Origin: Pomphorhynchus laevis
Taxonomy: Eukaryota; Acanthocephala; Palaeacanthocephala; Echinorhynchida; Pomphorhynchidae
Reading direction: 5' to 3'
Assembly: GCA_012934845.2 (NCBI GenBank)
Contig: WNNJ02001667.1
Coordinates: 1-64,000, forward strand
DNA: 64,000 nt
Both the position numbers and the translations under genes were made by a program. A model generated the notes under the pieces. The model was not told the DNA's origin. It did no database searches and worked only from the letters and a program-made list of their open reading frames with translations. Positions 10,105 to 22,164 of this stretch are shown here, one piece after another. Positions within the stretch are counted from its first letter, which is position 1. Every line of letters starts with the position of its first letter.

Positions 10105-10330
10105 GATCACCTCTGTTAAGTGAGCTCATATTTAAAAATAAATAAACGATTCTGTGATAACGTTTACAAGCATACAAACTATATGAATTATGTATTCCTC
10201 TGTATTTTCATTGCGAGTATTTGGGCAGTAAAAGAGGCATTATTAATAATTTAAAGAATTCCAAATTCGAGCTAAGTGAGCTCATATTTAGAAATAAATA
10301 AACGATTCTGTGATAACATTTAGAAACATT
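10105..10330. repeat. Direct repeat pair, about 45 bp
   Basis: GTGAGCTCATATTTA and the following AATAAATAAACGATTCTGTG occur at 10,120-10,163 and again at 10,274-10,320. Between them, the stretch beginning TATTCCTCTGTATTTTCATT at 10,192 is repeated at 16,918. Confidence 0.6.
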
Positions 10331-10679
10331 TTGGATGCGACAACAAATACTGCAATTTTGGACTCACGTTGACATTCCTTTCACTGACGAGGTCATCGTT
10401 TCATGAGAGAATTTCCTCTTCTGCTTCTGTTGTGCTGCCCTCGTAGGTAAGCTAACGAAGCATGACCACTCAAACAGTGGAGACGTTCTGGAGGCTAACG
10501 AATTATAGTTGTGCTCAAGAAATGATATTAATGATGTCTCTAGTCGACTCAGACTGCTGTTATACATGGACCATTAACAAACGACAAAATATCTTCAAAC
10601 TTATCGTCGTCATCCGTTTGCTTACTACTCCTTCGCCATCTATGAATCCCGTTCTTAAAACTTCTCTCACACACTACTC

Positions 10680-13010
10680 GTTTAACTACGGATGTCGGCG
10701 GTGCTCTCGACATCATTGCTGTTCCGAACTGCTTCAATGACTGTGCCTCCTTGTCAATTACTGATCCTGGTTTGTCCGATCATTTCCTTGTCACTCTTAC
10801 TCTTACTTGTCCCCATCCTCCTTCTCCACCTTTACCATTATCTACACCAAGTCGACCCTGGAAGCTTCTGCACATCCTTACTCAATTATTCACTCTTTTC
10901 ACTTCCTCTTAACTATCTCTCCCGATGATCTCTGCATTCTGTTTGATTCTGAACTTACGTCGATCCCCAATAACCTTCTGCCTAGTCGATTTCGACGTTC
11001 CCAGCGCTTGCGCCATGCTCCCTGGTTCGATTCTGAATGTAGTCTTTCCAAGCGTCGACTCTGTCACTTTTTTCGTGTGTATAATTGCTTTCTTAAACGT
11101 TCTCCCAACTCACTACCTCCAAATCTTCGTAATTCCTACTTTTCTCAACGCCGTTCATATCTCATTCTTATACGTACTAAACGTACTCTCTTTTAGCGAA
11201 ATCAACTCGAGTCATCTCCCAACTCTAAATCTCATTGGAAAATCTTAAACTCGATTCTTTCACGATTATCTACTTCTTGTAATATAAATCCTGATGAATT
11301 TTCTTCTTATCTACAAACTAAACTATCTAATTTACTTTCCCTACTACCCATAGCCCCCTTGTACCCACTCTTCTCTTTAAATACTTCCCTCCCAGAACTA
11401 TTCCACCTTCGCGTTTCGTCTGATGAAGTTTCTTCGGTTCTTCTGTCATTACCTAATAAAACCTCTCCTTCTGACCCAATTCCCACTCACTTGCTTAAAA
11501 ATATCTGCTCCTCTATCTTACCCTTCCTAACCACATTGTTCAACTCGTCCATCCGTAGACGTACATTTCCTTCCATCTAGAAATGCACCAATGTTCGTCC
11601 TCTCATCAAAAAGCAATCTCTCGACTCTTCACTACCATCTTCGTACCGTCCTATTTCACTTCTCCCAACTCTCTCTAAACTCCTTGAGCGTCTCGTTCTT
11701 AAGCAAGTTAATATATATCTCTTTTCCTCTAACTTATTTCCTCCCTTCCAAGCCGCTTTTCGCTCTAATTACTCTACCGAAATTGCATGTCTTAAAGTTT
11801 ATAACGACTTACTCATATCGCGCGATCATAAATTATGTAGTGTCATAGTTTCTCTTGATCTATCGTCTGCTTTTGACATCGTCGATCACTCGATTCTTCT
11901 CCATCGCCTTCGTCATGATTATGGCTTCTCTTTACCCACTGTATCATGGTTTTCTTCATATCTATCAAACCGTACATTTCGCGTCTATTCTAACTCTTCT
12001 CTCTCCCATCCTTCGTCCATTCCGTCCGGTGTTCCACAAGGCTCCGTATTAGGCCCTATACTTTTCTATCTTCTTCTCGGTGATTTGTCTTCGATTTCTC
12101 ATAAATTTAACTTCCATGTTATGCAATATGCAGATGACATTCTCATCTATGCTCATGCACCTGTTTATCGTATTCACGATCTTAGTGTTTCTACTTCCGA
12201 CTATCTTGTCTCAATTTCCAATCATCTTTCTTCCCTTCGCCTTTCTCTGAATCCTGATAAATCCAAAATTATGTGGATCCTACCTCGAAGCTTTGGCGTA
12301 GAACCTCCTTCCGTATCATTAAATTCTACAATTCTTCCTATCGTTGATAATCTCGTTTTCCTAGGCTTTCATTTCGACAGCCGATTTTCACTTAAACCTT
12401 TCGTTAGTGATAATGTACGCTCATCTACCTTGATACTCCGCAATCTCCGTCAAGTTCGTAGATTAATCGATCTCCATTCTTGTATGACTCTCATATCTTC
12501 TCTTCTCATCTCAAGACTTGATTACTGTCTTAGTCTATTTTCCAACTCACCTAAATTCACTCTTCTTCCTTTACAACGCATCGTCAACGCAACCATCCGA
12601 ATTCTCCTCCGTCTTCGTAGTTTTGATCATACATCCCACCATCTTGTTTCTCTTGATTGGCCTGCCATTTATGGTCGTGCTCAAATTCGTCTTCTTATCG
12701 TTGCTTTCCGCCTTGTAACTTTTCATACCCCTTCATTTCTCAACCTTCCTTTTCTTGATAATTCTCGTCCTGTTTACCGTTCATTGCGTTCCTGTAATTC
12801 CCTTCTTTTACATGTCCCAAACTACTCTACCTCCTTTGAACTCCGCTCCTTTCTGGTGGCTGCTCCTCTATCGTGGAACCAGCTCAAACGACAAATCCGA
12901 TCCCATTTAAACAATTTATCTGCTTGACTTTTTCATTTTTGTTTGTGGACTTGTAAGCGTACAGCTTGTACGCATTTGCCACATTAAATAAATTTGTATT
13001 ATTTATTTAT
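10680..13010 (+). mobile_element. L2/CR1-like LINE, copy 1
   Basis: 5'-truncated copy: end of the endonuclease (ALDIIAV, ITDPGLSDHF; about 10,700-10,785), a linker, a full RT and a 3' tail. RT blocks are SSAFDIVDHSILLHRL (about 11,866-11,913), SGVPQGSVLGPILF (about 12,026-12,067), QYADDILIY (12,124-12,150) and LNPDKSKIMW (about 12,250-12,280). FDxVDHxILLxRL with YADD fits the L2/CR1 group. The frame is broken upstream of 12,085 but the last 280 codons (12,085-12,927) are open. The 3' end has a small hairpin (AGCGTACAGCTTGTACGC) before TTTGCCACATTAAATAAA. Confidence 0.85.
12085..12927 (+). CDS. Intact 3' part of the L2-like reverse transcriptase
   Basis: This 280-codon open stretch covers the catalytic YADD box (residues 15-18), the thumb-side LNPDKSKIMW motif and the C-terminal region ending QIRSHLNNLSA. 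Upstream RT motifs are in other frames, so no full-length protein is made. It has about 85-90% visual identity with 15,920-16,780 of copy 2. Confidence 0.75.
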   Translation: MSSISHKFNFHVMQYADDILIYAHAPVYRIHDLSVSTSDYLVSISNHLSSLRLSLNPDKSKIMWILPRSFGVEPPSVSLNSTILPIVDNLVFLGFHFDSRFSLKPFVSDNVRSSTLILRNLRQVRRLIDLHSCMTLISSLLISRLDYCLSLFSNSPKFTLLPLQRIVNATIRILLRLRSFDHTSHHLVSLDWPAIYGRAQIRLLIVAFRLVTFHTPSFLNLPFLDNSRPVYRSLRSCNSLLLHVPNYSTSFELRSFLVAAPLSWNQLKRQIRSHLNNLSA

Positions 13011-13019
13011 TTAAAAACT

Positions 13020-16000
13020 TGCATTAATCTTCATCTTCCTAACAATGCAAACAGTAAAGGCCTTTATCTCGTACCTCATTTTTTCTATTCCTCCTCACAT
13101 CTAAATACATTGCATACCTTTTTCTTCTCTTCACGTACTCCTTACTCTACCTTTACCGTATCACTTCTCAATAATTTACATCCTTCCGTCAAAATCATAT
13201 CCACTAACATATCCAATCAACCGATTCACAATCCACTCCTGTCACACATGCTCCAACCGTATCACTTCTCAATAATTTACATCCTTCCGTTAAAATCATC
13301 TCCAGTAACATCTCAGATCAACCGATTCAACATTCCATTCCTGTCACACATACTCCAAAATATCTTAAATCTACACTTAGCACCCCTGTCATTCCCACCT
13401 TTACCTAATCTTCTGCCTCTACTCCTACCAGATCTGTTCGTCAACAACTTCCACGTAATCGTTTTCCTTCGCGCGATTGATGCATTATTAATCTAACTTA
13501 AAGCTTTCCGAATCTGCTTCTCCTCAATGTCGCCTCGATGATGATGTATCTGCTTTTAGTTCTGTCCTCTTAACCATTCTGCCTGATGATAATCCATCCT
13601 TTTTCAATATTATCGCTCCTGTATATGTTATCCGTTTAAACAAATCCACTGAATCCAATTATCTCAGTCATCCACTCTTAAAAATCGTTTTCCGGCATAG
13701 TTCACATGCATCCTTGGTACTCTCCAAACGTTTTAAACTTCTTACCACTTCATCTACTTGCCGTATATTTCCTGACCGCTCCCCTTTTGATATTGCCCAG
13801 CTCAATTCAGCTCGCATTGAGAAACATCGACGTGAAACGAACGGCGAGTCATCCTTATCTATACGTCAAATCAACGGAAATTTTCACGTTGTACACACAA
13901 GGCCAAAAATTCGATGGCGTCTTATCTCTCCCCCTTGTCTTCACTAGTCGATCTCGCTCCTAGGCATACTTTTCGTCTTAGTCTATTCAACACTCGCTTC
14001 ATTCTCCATAAAGCTGACATGCTTCTCGATATCTTCGATCAATTATCTATCGATATTCTCTGCATTACCGAATCCTGGCACTCTGACTCCGATGATCTTG
14101 CTATTCGTCGTCTACGTCTCTCTGGTTGTTCTCTAGTTAAATCAGATCGTCCAATTGTATCTCATACATCTACTGCTAATAATCATAGCGGTATTGTTGC
14201 ATTGCTCGTCACCCGATGTCTCAACGTAAAATTAACGTTAACATCCATTACACTTCGTTCAAATTACTCATATGCAGATTATCAACTCCTTTCCTACTGG
14301 AACTTGGGATTGTATATCATTTAGGTTCAGTTGCCCCCTCACGGATGTTCTTTAACAACCTTGCAGTTATTATGTCTCACTGTTCATTGTCTTATACTCC
14401 TTATTTTGTACTCAGTGACTTAAACATTCGTCTTGATCGCTCGGCTGACTCTGACTCTATCACTTTAATTAATTTTTTCTGATTTTAACTATAAATTACT
14501 TTCAACAAGCTCAACTCATATTCTAGGCGGTGCTCTCGACATCATTGCTGTTCCTAACTGCTTTAATGAATATACCTCGTTATCAATTACTGATCCTGAT
14601 TCTTCCGATCATTTCCTTGTCAATATTACTCTTACTCGTCCCCATCCTTCTTCTCCGCCTCCACCATTATCCACACTAAGTCGACCCTGGAAACTTATCG
14701 ATATCCCTATTCTCTGTACAGCCTTACTCAATTCTTCACTCTTTTCACTTTCTCTTAACTATCTCTCTCCCGGTGATCTCTTCATTCTGTTTGATTCTGA
14801 ACTTACGAACATATTTAATAACCTTCTGCCTAGTCGACTACAACGTTTTCAGCGGTCGTGCCATGCTCCCTGGTTCGATTCAGACTGTAGTCTTTCTAAG
14901 CATTGGATCCGTCACTCTTTTCGTGTGTTTAATCACTTTCTTAAACGTTCTCCATCCTTACTCACTCCAAATCTATGTCTTTCCTATCTTTCTCTCCGCC
15001 GTTCCCATCTCATTCTTATGCGAACTGACGTACTCTCTTTTGGCGAAATCAACTTGAGTCCGCTTCCAACTCTAAATCTCATTGGAAAATCTTGAACTCA
15101 ATTGTTTCACAATCATCTACCCTTTGCAACATAAATACTGATGAATTTTCCTCTTATCTGCAATCTAATTTAATTTCCGTTCTACTTATATGCCCCTTGT
15201 ATCTTCTCATTTCTTTATATACTACCCTCCCATAGCTATTTCCCCTCCTTCCCGTTTCATCTGACAGTTTCTTCAGTTCTTCTGTCATTACCTAATAAAA
15301 CTTCCCCTTCTGACCCAATTCCCACCCACTTGCTTAAAAAATCTGCTTATATATCTCACCCTTCCTAACAACTTTGTTCAAGTGGTCTATCCGCAACCGC
15401 ACATTTCCTTCCAACTGTAAATGCGCCACTGTTCGCCCTATCCTCAAAAAGCAATCTCTCGACCCTTCACTACCATCTTCGTACACTCCTATCTCACTTC
15501 TTCAAACCCTCTCTAAACTCCTTGAGCGTCTTGTTCTCAAGCAAGTTAATGCATTTCTATTTTCCTCCAACTTGTTCCCTCCCTTCCAAGCTGCTTTTCG
15601 CTCTAATCACTCTACTAAAATTGTTGTCTTAAAGTTTATAACGACTTACTCATCTCGCGCCATCAAAAATTATGTAGTGTCATAGTTTCTCTTGATCTAT
15701 CATCTGCTATCAACATCGTCGATCACTGGATTCTTCTCCATCGTCTTCGCCATGATTATGGCTTCTCTTTACACACTGTGGCTTGGTTTTCTTTATATCT
15801 ATCAAACCGTACATTTCGCGTATATTCTAACTCTTCTCTCTCCCATCCTTCTTACATCCCGTCTGGTGTTCCACAAGGCTCCGTATTAGGCCCTATGCTT
15901 TTCTCTCTTCACCGTGATTTGTCTTCGATTTCTCATACATTTAACATCTATGTAATGCAATATGCTGATGACATTCTCATCTATGCTCATGCACCTGTTT

Positions 16001-16870
16001 ATCGTATTCACGATCTTTGTGTTTCTGCTTCCGACTGTCTTGTCCCAATTTCCAATCATCTTTATTCCCTTCGCCTTTCTCTGAATCCTGATAAATCCAA
16101 AATTATGTGAATCCTACCTCGACGCCTCGGCTTAGAACCTCCCTCTGTATCATTAAATTCTACAATTTTTCCTATCGTTGATAATCTCGTTTTCCTATAC
16201 TTCCATTTCGACAACAGACTTTCACTTAAACCTTTCGTTAGAGATAAAGTACGTTCATCTACCTTGATACTCAGCAACATCCGTCAAGTTCGTAGATTGA
16301 TCGATTTTCCTTCTTTGTGACTCCCATATCTTCTCTCATTTTCTCAAGACTTTATTACTGTCTTAGTATATTTTCCGACTCACCTAAATTCCCTCTTCTT
16401 CCACTACAACTTATCGTAAACGCAGCGGTCCGAATTATCATCCGTCTTCGTAGTTTTAATCATACATCTCACCATCTTGTTTCTCTCGATTTAGCTACCA
16501 TTTACTGTCATGTTTAAATTCGTCTTGTTATCATTGCTTTTCGCCTTATAACTTTTTATACCCCTTCATTTCTCAACCTTCCTTTTCTCGACAATTCTCG
16601 TCCTGATTACTATTCTTTGCGTTTCCTTAATTCCCCTTTTTTACATGTCCCAAATTACACTACCTCTTTTGACTTCCGCTCCTTCCGTATGGCTGATCCA
16701 CTCTCATGGAATCATCTGCACATTCATATCCGCCAATCAGCTTCAAACGGCAGATCCAATTCCATTTCAACAATTTACTGATTAATCTATTACGTTTGCT
16801 GTTCTTTTTTGTTTGTGGTCATGTAAGCGTGCTGTTGGCACGCATTTGCCACATTAAATAAATTATTATA
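13020..16870 (+). mobile_element. L2/CR1-like LINE, copy 2, longest copy
   Basis: This copy starts just past the 3' tail of copy 1. Parts are an ORF1-like region (13,030-13,960), an endonuclease (about 13,960-14,560, with DILCITESWHS as the glutamate motif and LSDLNIRLDR as the DxN motif) and an RT (about 15,370-16,520, with SGVPQGSVLGPMLF and QYADDILIYAHAP). The same GTACGC/GCACGC hairpin and AATAAATTA tail end it at 16,870. All ORFs are interrupted by several stops and frame changes. The head-to-tail position with copy 1 is typical of a fresh insertion into the AT-rich tail of an older one. Confidence 0.85.
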
Positions 16871-16899
16871 ACAATTATATGTATGATGTACATTTAAAT

Positions 16900-17145
16900 A
16901 TAAAGGACTAATTTTCATATTCCTCTGTATTTTCATTGCGAGTATTTAGGGCAGTGAAATAGGTTTTATTAAGAGTTTAAAGAATTTCACGTTCGTTCAA
17001 CTTGTAATTAAATGACATTTTGTTTTTCTATAAATTTAGGATTTATAATTTATGATAATTTACAACCACAATCTTTATATTTAATCTTTATAATGATGAT
17101 TCAAAATATGTATTACCTGCGTAAATCATAAATATACAAACCATA
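16900..17145. other. No gene; short dispersed repeat
   Basis: 16,918-16,990 repeats 10,192-10,265 with small changes. The rest is AT-rich, with no coding signal. Confidence 0.5.
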
Positions 17146-17155
17146 ATAAATCTAC

Positions 17156-17829
17156 AAATAATATCCATCAACCTCGAAAAAGTTCACTATGACAAGAAAG
17201 CAAACATTTATTATTCAGTATTACAAGCACTAAGGCACAACCAAGCAATTTATCATAACTTTGTAAATTAGGACGAAAGTGTACAATAAGCGATAACTCA
17301 ACAAGCGACAGGCATGTAGTTAAATATAAATTTAATTTAAGAAGGCAAAGAATTTTAGAATAGTTACATGTGATAAGATAGATTCAGATAACTGAATCTA
17401 TGTATTCTATTATTTTATGTATCTTAATCCATCTATTTTATACGATATATAAATAAAAATCAAGATAAATAATAAATAATTGTATAAAATTTTATAGAAT
17501 TTATATTAATATCAAGTTTAAATTTAAAATTAAAATTTGAAATAAAAGTCAATTCTTATTAATTAACTAATAATTAACATACGATGTACCAGAATAAAGA
17601 TTAGAGATCACCAGGAGAAACCTAATTAAGAGCTAAATTGATTTCTTGATTTTTTAAGTGTAAACTTTTTATAAAAAAATCTACAAATTCTTATTTCAAA
17701 TAATTGTGTAAATAATTAATGCTACTAACATTTTTTATAATATTTCAACTGATAAGATAGATGAGATTATATATTTCATCTTATCTGCGTATCAGTATTA
17801 CTTTCTTGAGGTTGATGGATATTATAGAC
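17156..17829. repeat. Segment bounded by 16-19 bp inverted repeats, with antisense Penelope end inside
   Basis: AATATCCATCAACCTC near 17,159 is matched by its exact complement GAGGTTGATGGATATT near 17,807. Inside, 17,335-17,660 repeats the composite seen at 9,655-10,040, including the hairpin AGTCAATT...AATTAACT and a PLE end read in reverse. It could be a MITE-like element that captured a PLE end, or chance pairing of two copies of a short repeat. Confidence 0.5.
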
Positions 17830-17849
17830 ACGAATTATTTGTTGTAAAA

Positions 17850-17940
17850 AATAAAATAATGCTAGCTTTCGACGATATCTTCCTTTTCAAGCTTAATATG
17901 GACGCCATCGTTGAAAGCTAGCATAATTTTTTATAATATA
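17850..17940. repeat. Foldback hairpin, about 30-bp arms
   Basis: ATAATGCTAGCTTTC near 17,857-17,871 pairs with GAAAGCTAGCATAAT near 17,909-17,924. The pairing extends outwards through A+T runs and inwards through ACGAT/ATCGT, with a spacer of about 25 bp. Confidence 0.7.
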
Positions 17941-18091
17941 TTTATATATATTTTATTTATATTTATTATAAATAATTTTTTTTTATTATATTTATATAAT
18001 ATATTGTATATATATTTCTAACAATTTCGCTCATTATTTCCGAATCCTCAATTTAGTAAATAGTCGGACCAAAATTTTTAGTTTTGACATA

Positions 18092-18370
18092 TTGCACATA
18101 TTTATTTTGGTAATATATTTCTATAATCATTTGAAAATTTTAGGAGAATTTACTTACAAGCAAAACATATTTAAAAATATAACCGACATATTAGTTTCTT
18201 GGTGTCACGTGCTTGCCTTCAAATGTTTGATTGAGCAAATATTATTGTTCACATCTTGGCAAAAAATTTCAATTCAATTAGTTATTTATTCAGGTATATT
18301 CAATTTTCATTCTTTTGTGCTAAAAAGTAATTTAATTTGCTACTTTACAGAGAAAGTTATGTCATATTAA
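18092..18370 (+). CDS. Unrecognised coding-like stretch, possible last exons of a host gene
   Basis: A frame of 92 codons is open to TAA at 18,368. Inside it, AG at 18,142-18,143 and GT at 18,294-18,295 would define an exon (18,144-18,293). A 57-bp intron ending TTTACAG at 18,350 would then give a last exon coding EKVMSY. The exon peptide contains ITDILVSWCHVLAFKCLIEQ, amphipathic or hydrophobic in character. The intron size agrees with ALG9. However, the intron is a multiple of three without a stop, so splicing is not required. No family is recognised; a host gene tail or a chance frame are both possible. Confidence 0.3.
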   Translation: MHIFILVIYFYNHLKILGEFTYKQNIFKNITDILVSWCHVLAFKCLIEQILLFTSWQKISIQLVIYSGIFNFHSFVLKSNLICYFTEKVMSY

Positions 18371-18401
18371 CTAATTTTCTTTATTCCAGTAAATACCTTA
18401 T

Positions 18402-19085
18402 TATTTTAAATAGTTGATAATGATCCATTATTGATAAATAATTATTGGAGCTGGATCAAAATAAAGGAGGAAATTTTATTTGATATTTCGCTAATATCTG
18501 TGAGCATTTTCAGAAAATTACAATGATGTTCTCTAAGCTTCTCGATAACTGCAGACCAGTGGTCCCATAGAACTGTCGAATGATTTTAAATAGTTGATAA
18601 TGATCCATTATTGATAAAGAATTATTAAAGCTGGATCAAAGAAATGAAGAAACTTTTATTTGATATTCGCTAACTTCTGTTAACATCTTCAGAAAATCAC
18701 GATCATTTTATCTAAGCTTCTCGATAACTGCAGACCAGTTATTCCATAGCACTGTCGAATGATTTTAAATAGTTGATACTGATCCATTGTTGATAAATAA
18801 TTATTGGAGTTGGATCAAAGAAATGAAGAAACTTTTATTTGATATTTCGCTAACTTCTGTTAACATCTTCAGAAAATCACGATCATTTTATCTAAGCTTC
18901 TCGATAACTGCAGACCAGTGGTCCCATAGAACTGTCGAATGATTTTAAATTGTTAATAATGATACATTATTGATAAATAATTATTGGAGTTGGATCAAAG
19001 AAATGAAGAAACTTTAATATCATTATTATTTGATATTTCGCTAACCTCTGCTAGCGTCTTCAGAAAATTACTTTTCTGAAGTAAT
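18402..19085. repeat. Tandem array of 180-bp units
   Basis: Units start at about 18,402, 18,582, 18,761 and 18,941, with the fourth incomplete. Each begins TTTTAAATAGTTGATAATGA and ends CCATAGAACTGTCGAAT. On the minus strand each unit carries the word CTGAAGA, one base, a 6-bp stem (GTTAAC/GTTAGC in unit 3, 18,845-18,872) and GAAA, a hammerhead-like arrangement. Unit size and one motif per unit recall the small non-autonomous retroelements of animals called retrozymes. That comparison is inference. Confidence 0.8.
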
Positions 19086-19112
19086 TGGAGTTGGATCAAA
19101 GAATAGAGGAAA

Positions 19113-19227
19113 TTATTGATATTTCGCTTACGTCGATTAGCATCTTCAGGGAATTACAATCAATAAAATTACAATCATGTAATTTTCTAAAGATGATAAT
19201 AGACGTTAGCGAAATATCAATATCAAT
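19113..19227. repeat. Inverted repeat built from two array fragments
   Basis: ATTGATATTTCGCTTACGTC near 19,116 is mirrored by ACGTTAGCGAAATATCAAT ending near 19,221, with ATTACAATCA-type sequence at the centre. Both arms derive from the unit of the neighbouring 180-bp array. Confidence 0.7.
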
Positions 19228-19252
19228 ACCTCTCAGCTTCATGTTAAAATGC

Positions 19253-19435
19253 AAAAGTTAATCAGATCAAAGGCTGAGTTAGTTATTATATATATTGCCA
19301 AAGCTATTTTCACGTTAAAAAAATTGTCCTGGTTATTATTAATTCTTACAATGAGCCACTGACGAAGCCGTAACGCGGCGAAAGCTTTTGCAATATAAAT
19401 AATAACTAATATAACCTTTGATCTGATTAACTTTT
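19253..19435. mobile_element. Small foldback element with hammerhead-like core
   Basis: Perfect 21-bp terminal inverted repeats lie at 19,253-19,273 and 19,415-19,435 (AAAAGTTAATCAGATCAAAG and its complement), with further pairing inward. Between them, on the plus strand at 19,359-19,383, is CTGACGA, A, GCCG-TAACG-CGGC, GAAA. No coding sequence fits in 183 bp, so this would be a non-autonomous element. Confidence 0.65.
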
Positions 19436-19674
19436 ACACTTAAATGATCGTTCGAATCCATGTAATTGATTTTATTTCTTGTACTTTGTATCTACATTGT
19501 TATCTTGCTCAACAAACTGGCTGTTATAAATTATAATAGTATTAATGTTTATTTCGACATTCCTGCAATTAGACTTAAAATGTAACGCTTAAGAATTCAA
19601 TGACACTTGAGGCATAAATGCATGATATTACTGTTTTAAAATTTGAACATATAAACTTTGCAATTTATCGCATA

Positions 19675-19905
19675 TTAATAAAGAATTATTGGAGTTGGGT
19701 CAAATAAAATAGGAAATTTTTTATTGATATTTCGCTTACGTCGATTAGCATCTTCAGAAAATTACAATCAATAAAATTACAATCATGTAATTTTCTGAAG
19801 ATGCTAATCGACGTTAGCTAAATATCAATAAAAAAATTCTCTTTCCTTTGATCCAGCTCTAATAATTATTTATCAATAATGGATCATTATCAACTATTTC
19901 AAATT
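19675..19905. repeat. Second inverted repeat related to the 180-bp array
   Basis: TTGATATTTCGCTTACGTCG near 19,725 is mirrored near 19,796-19,830. The right side continues into array sequence in reverse orientation (AATTATTTATCAATAATGG near 19,862). A further reverse-orientation fragment lies at 22,385-22,500. Confidence 0.7.
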
Positions 19906-21335
19906 ATCGCATATTGATGAAATTTGATCTTAAAGAAATGTATATGCGATATGATAGAAATTACTCGATAAAAAGGTCAGAAATGGATGCACATTTAGTA
20001 TACGCTATCAAACCGAAATAGTTTTAATATCAAAAGAATGACTATATGAGGATAAATTTAAAGTAAAAAATTTATCAGTTAACGCTTAAGAGGTTTTTCT
20101 TAAATTGTGAATAAAAATTTTATAAAGTGTGTGATACTCAAAATATAATTATATATTATTGGGTTCTTTATAGTTTCATATCGTTTTGACATGTCATGTC
20201 GTTTTTGAAAAATTATAAACACGAGAAATAAAACATGTAAATAATATAAAGAATTATTAAATATTTTTTCCATTTGAGAAAATTTAATAATATAAAGGAG
20301 AAATATACTAATTTAAATAAGCTTATTTAATTATACAAAGATGACAGCAATTTAAAAAATGGTTGAACCGTGTTATCTTAATGAGATTCTTTTTTAAACG
20401 CAAATTTAACCAGATAACCTTTCAACATAGTTTATTAGTTCCATATTGAGAGTCATTTTTGACGTTAAGCCAAAATTTTCGATATTTCGGGTATGAACCA
20501 TATGATCATAAGGGGGAAACAAAATTATAAGAGTGGTTAACATTTCTATATTTAAAGTTGCTACTACCTCCTAGTCGTGCTTCCAGTTTTTGATTTTCTT
20601 CAAATTCAATGATTTTTGTTCTTGATATTATCATCTAAGGGGGATATTATAATTTTTCAAAATTGGCATGAAATATCAAAAACGGCATGAAACCATAAAG
20701 AACCGATTATGTCGTTCCAAGAACTATAAAAATTTTCATTGCACCTTTTTCTGTAAAAGCTTTAAAATAATTTCTCACAAAGAGCTATTATACCTCAAAC
20801 TCTTAGATTCAGAATTTAAAATTCACAAAAATAAATATCGAAAGTTTTAATTGCAACTAAAGGGTATATGTAGCGTTATTTGTAGATGTTCGGTTACATA
20901 CCACATGACGAGTATTTGTCAAAAATGATTTTAATTTGTTACCTCATTGAAATGTTAGCAAAAATGTGTCATGTTCATGAGGACATCCAATGTTTTTAGA
21001 TGCACTACTTTTTTCTGCACTGATTTTAATAAAGCTGTCGTAATTATTTAAACAGTTAAATGTCAAAATTATATTTTGTTAATTTTGTAATGATTCATTA
21101 TGAATCCATTACAAATTATGTTCTACTCTTTAAATACTATATCTATGATATTTATATTATATTATTTAAAATATAAGCACATATTAGATGTGTATTTTGG
21201 ATAACTGTAAAATATTTTATTTTTTATATCCAACTTGTCGAACAGTCGTCAAGTCATAATTTACCGTCACAAGATATAACGGAGATAATTTGATTTTGAA
21301 ATTTTTTATTCATTCCAATATGATAATTTTTCTTT
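19906..21335. other. No recognisable gene
   Basis: Very AT-rich. A 60-codon lysine-rich frame at 20,668-20,850 is the only frame of note and has no recognisable domain. Confidence 0.5.
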
Positions 21336-21339
21336 TGTA

Positions 21340-21650
21340 TTCAAATTAATAAACTTTTACTAACATTAAATAATTTGATACCACCGTAATACTTTAAATA
21401 TAATATCATCTGAAACATGTTTAAAACAAATCACTAATTTTGATAATTCATAAAAATTTAAATTATAATCGTTGTCATTTTATAGCCTTTTTACGAAAAG
21501 AATTTATGTGTAATAGCGTTGATATCACGTGTGATTCTGTCTTTATTACTGAATAAGCCAAGCAAAATATAAACGCTCTTTTAAACTATATATTTTATTT
21601 ACCTACACAAGTACATTTTATCATCCTGATGTTTTGTAGATAAGTAGGTA
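21340..21650. repeat. Dispersed repeat, inverted partner at 53,765-54,075
   Basis: The segment containing TGATATCACGTGTGATTCTG (21,510-21,545) and GCCAAGCAAAATATAAACGC matches the reverse complement of 53,800-54,070 at high identity over about 280 bp. No ORF is shared, so a short non-autonomous transposon is likely. Confidence 0.75.
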
Positions 21651-22164
21651 ATTATTTCACATGAGGATTTATTATTTATGTTTATTTATAACTGAATGGC
21701 TTATTCAAATATTTAATTAGCAATATTGACTTTTAGAATTCAATTACCCGATGCCTGATAGCAAAAAGTCATCAAAAATATATTAAATCATTAAAAAATA
21801 TTTGAAACTTAGTTTCGAATTTTATGCTTCCTAAAACTCGTGTATTTGTATGTAATCAGCTTGCAATTTCAGTATTACCAATGGTATTTTTAAATTCGGC
21901 ATCTTACTGTAATTGTGTCTTAATTTGAAAATGCGTTTACCATTTGCTTCCGTAACTTCTCGCGTGCATTTAACAACGAATTTTTATGTTATTGATCTAC
22001 CTGATGTTTCAGATGGCAATATAATTGTTTCTTGGCACTAAGTTTACCCCCTGCGCGGAATCACTGAACTAGCAAATATTTTAAGTAATTTACAGAAAAA
22101 ATCTCTCGACATTCCTTTGGCTATATAGAATCGTTTTGTATTCGTATTTTACGAAATTGTATTA

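Noticed and set aside
18402-19085. CRISPR array
   Set aside because: Units are 180 bp without distinct spacers, in a eukaryotic setting.
19440-19470. tRNA gene suggested by GTTCGAATCC
   Set aside because: No acceptor stem, D arm or anticodon arm can be paired around it.
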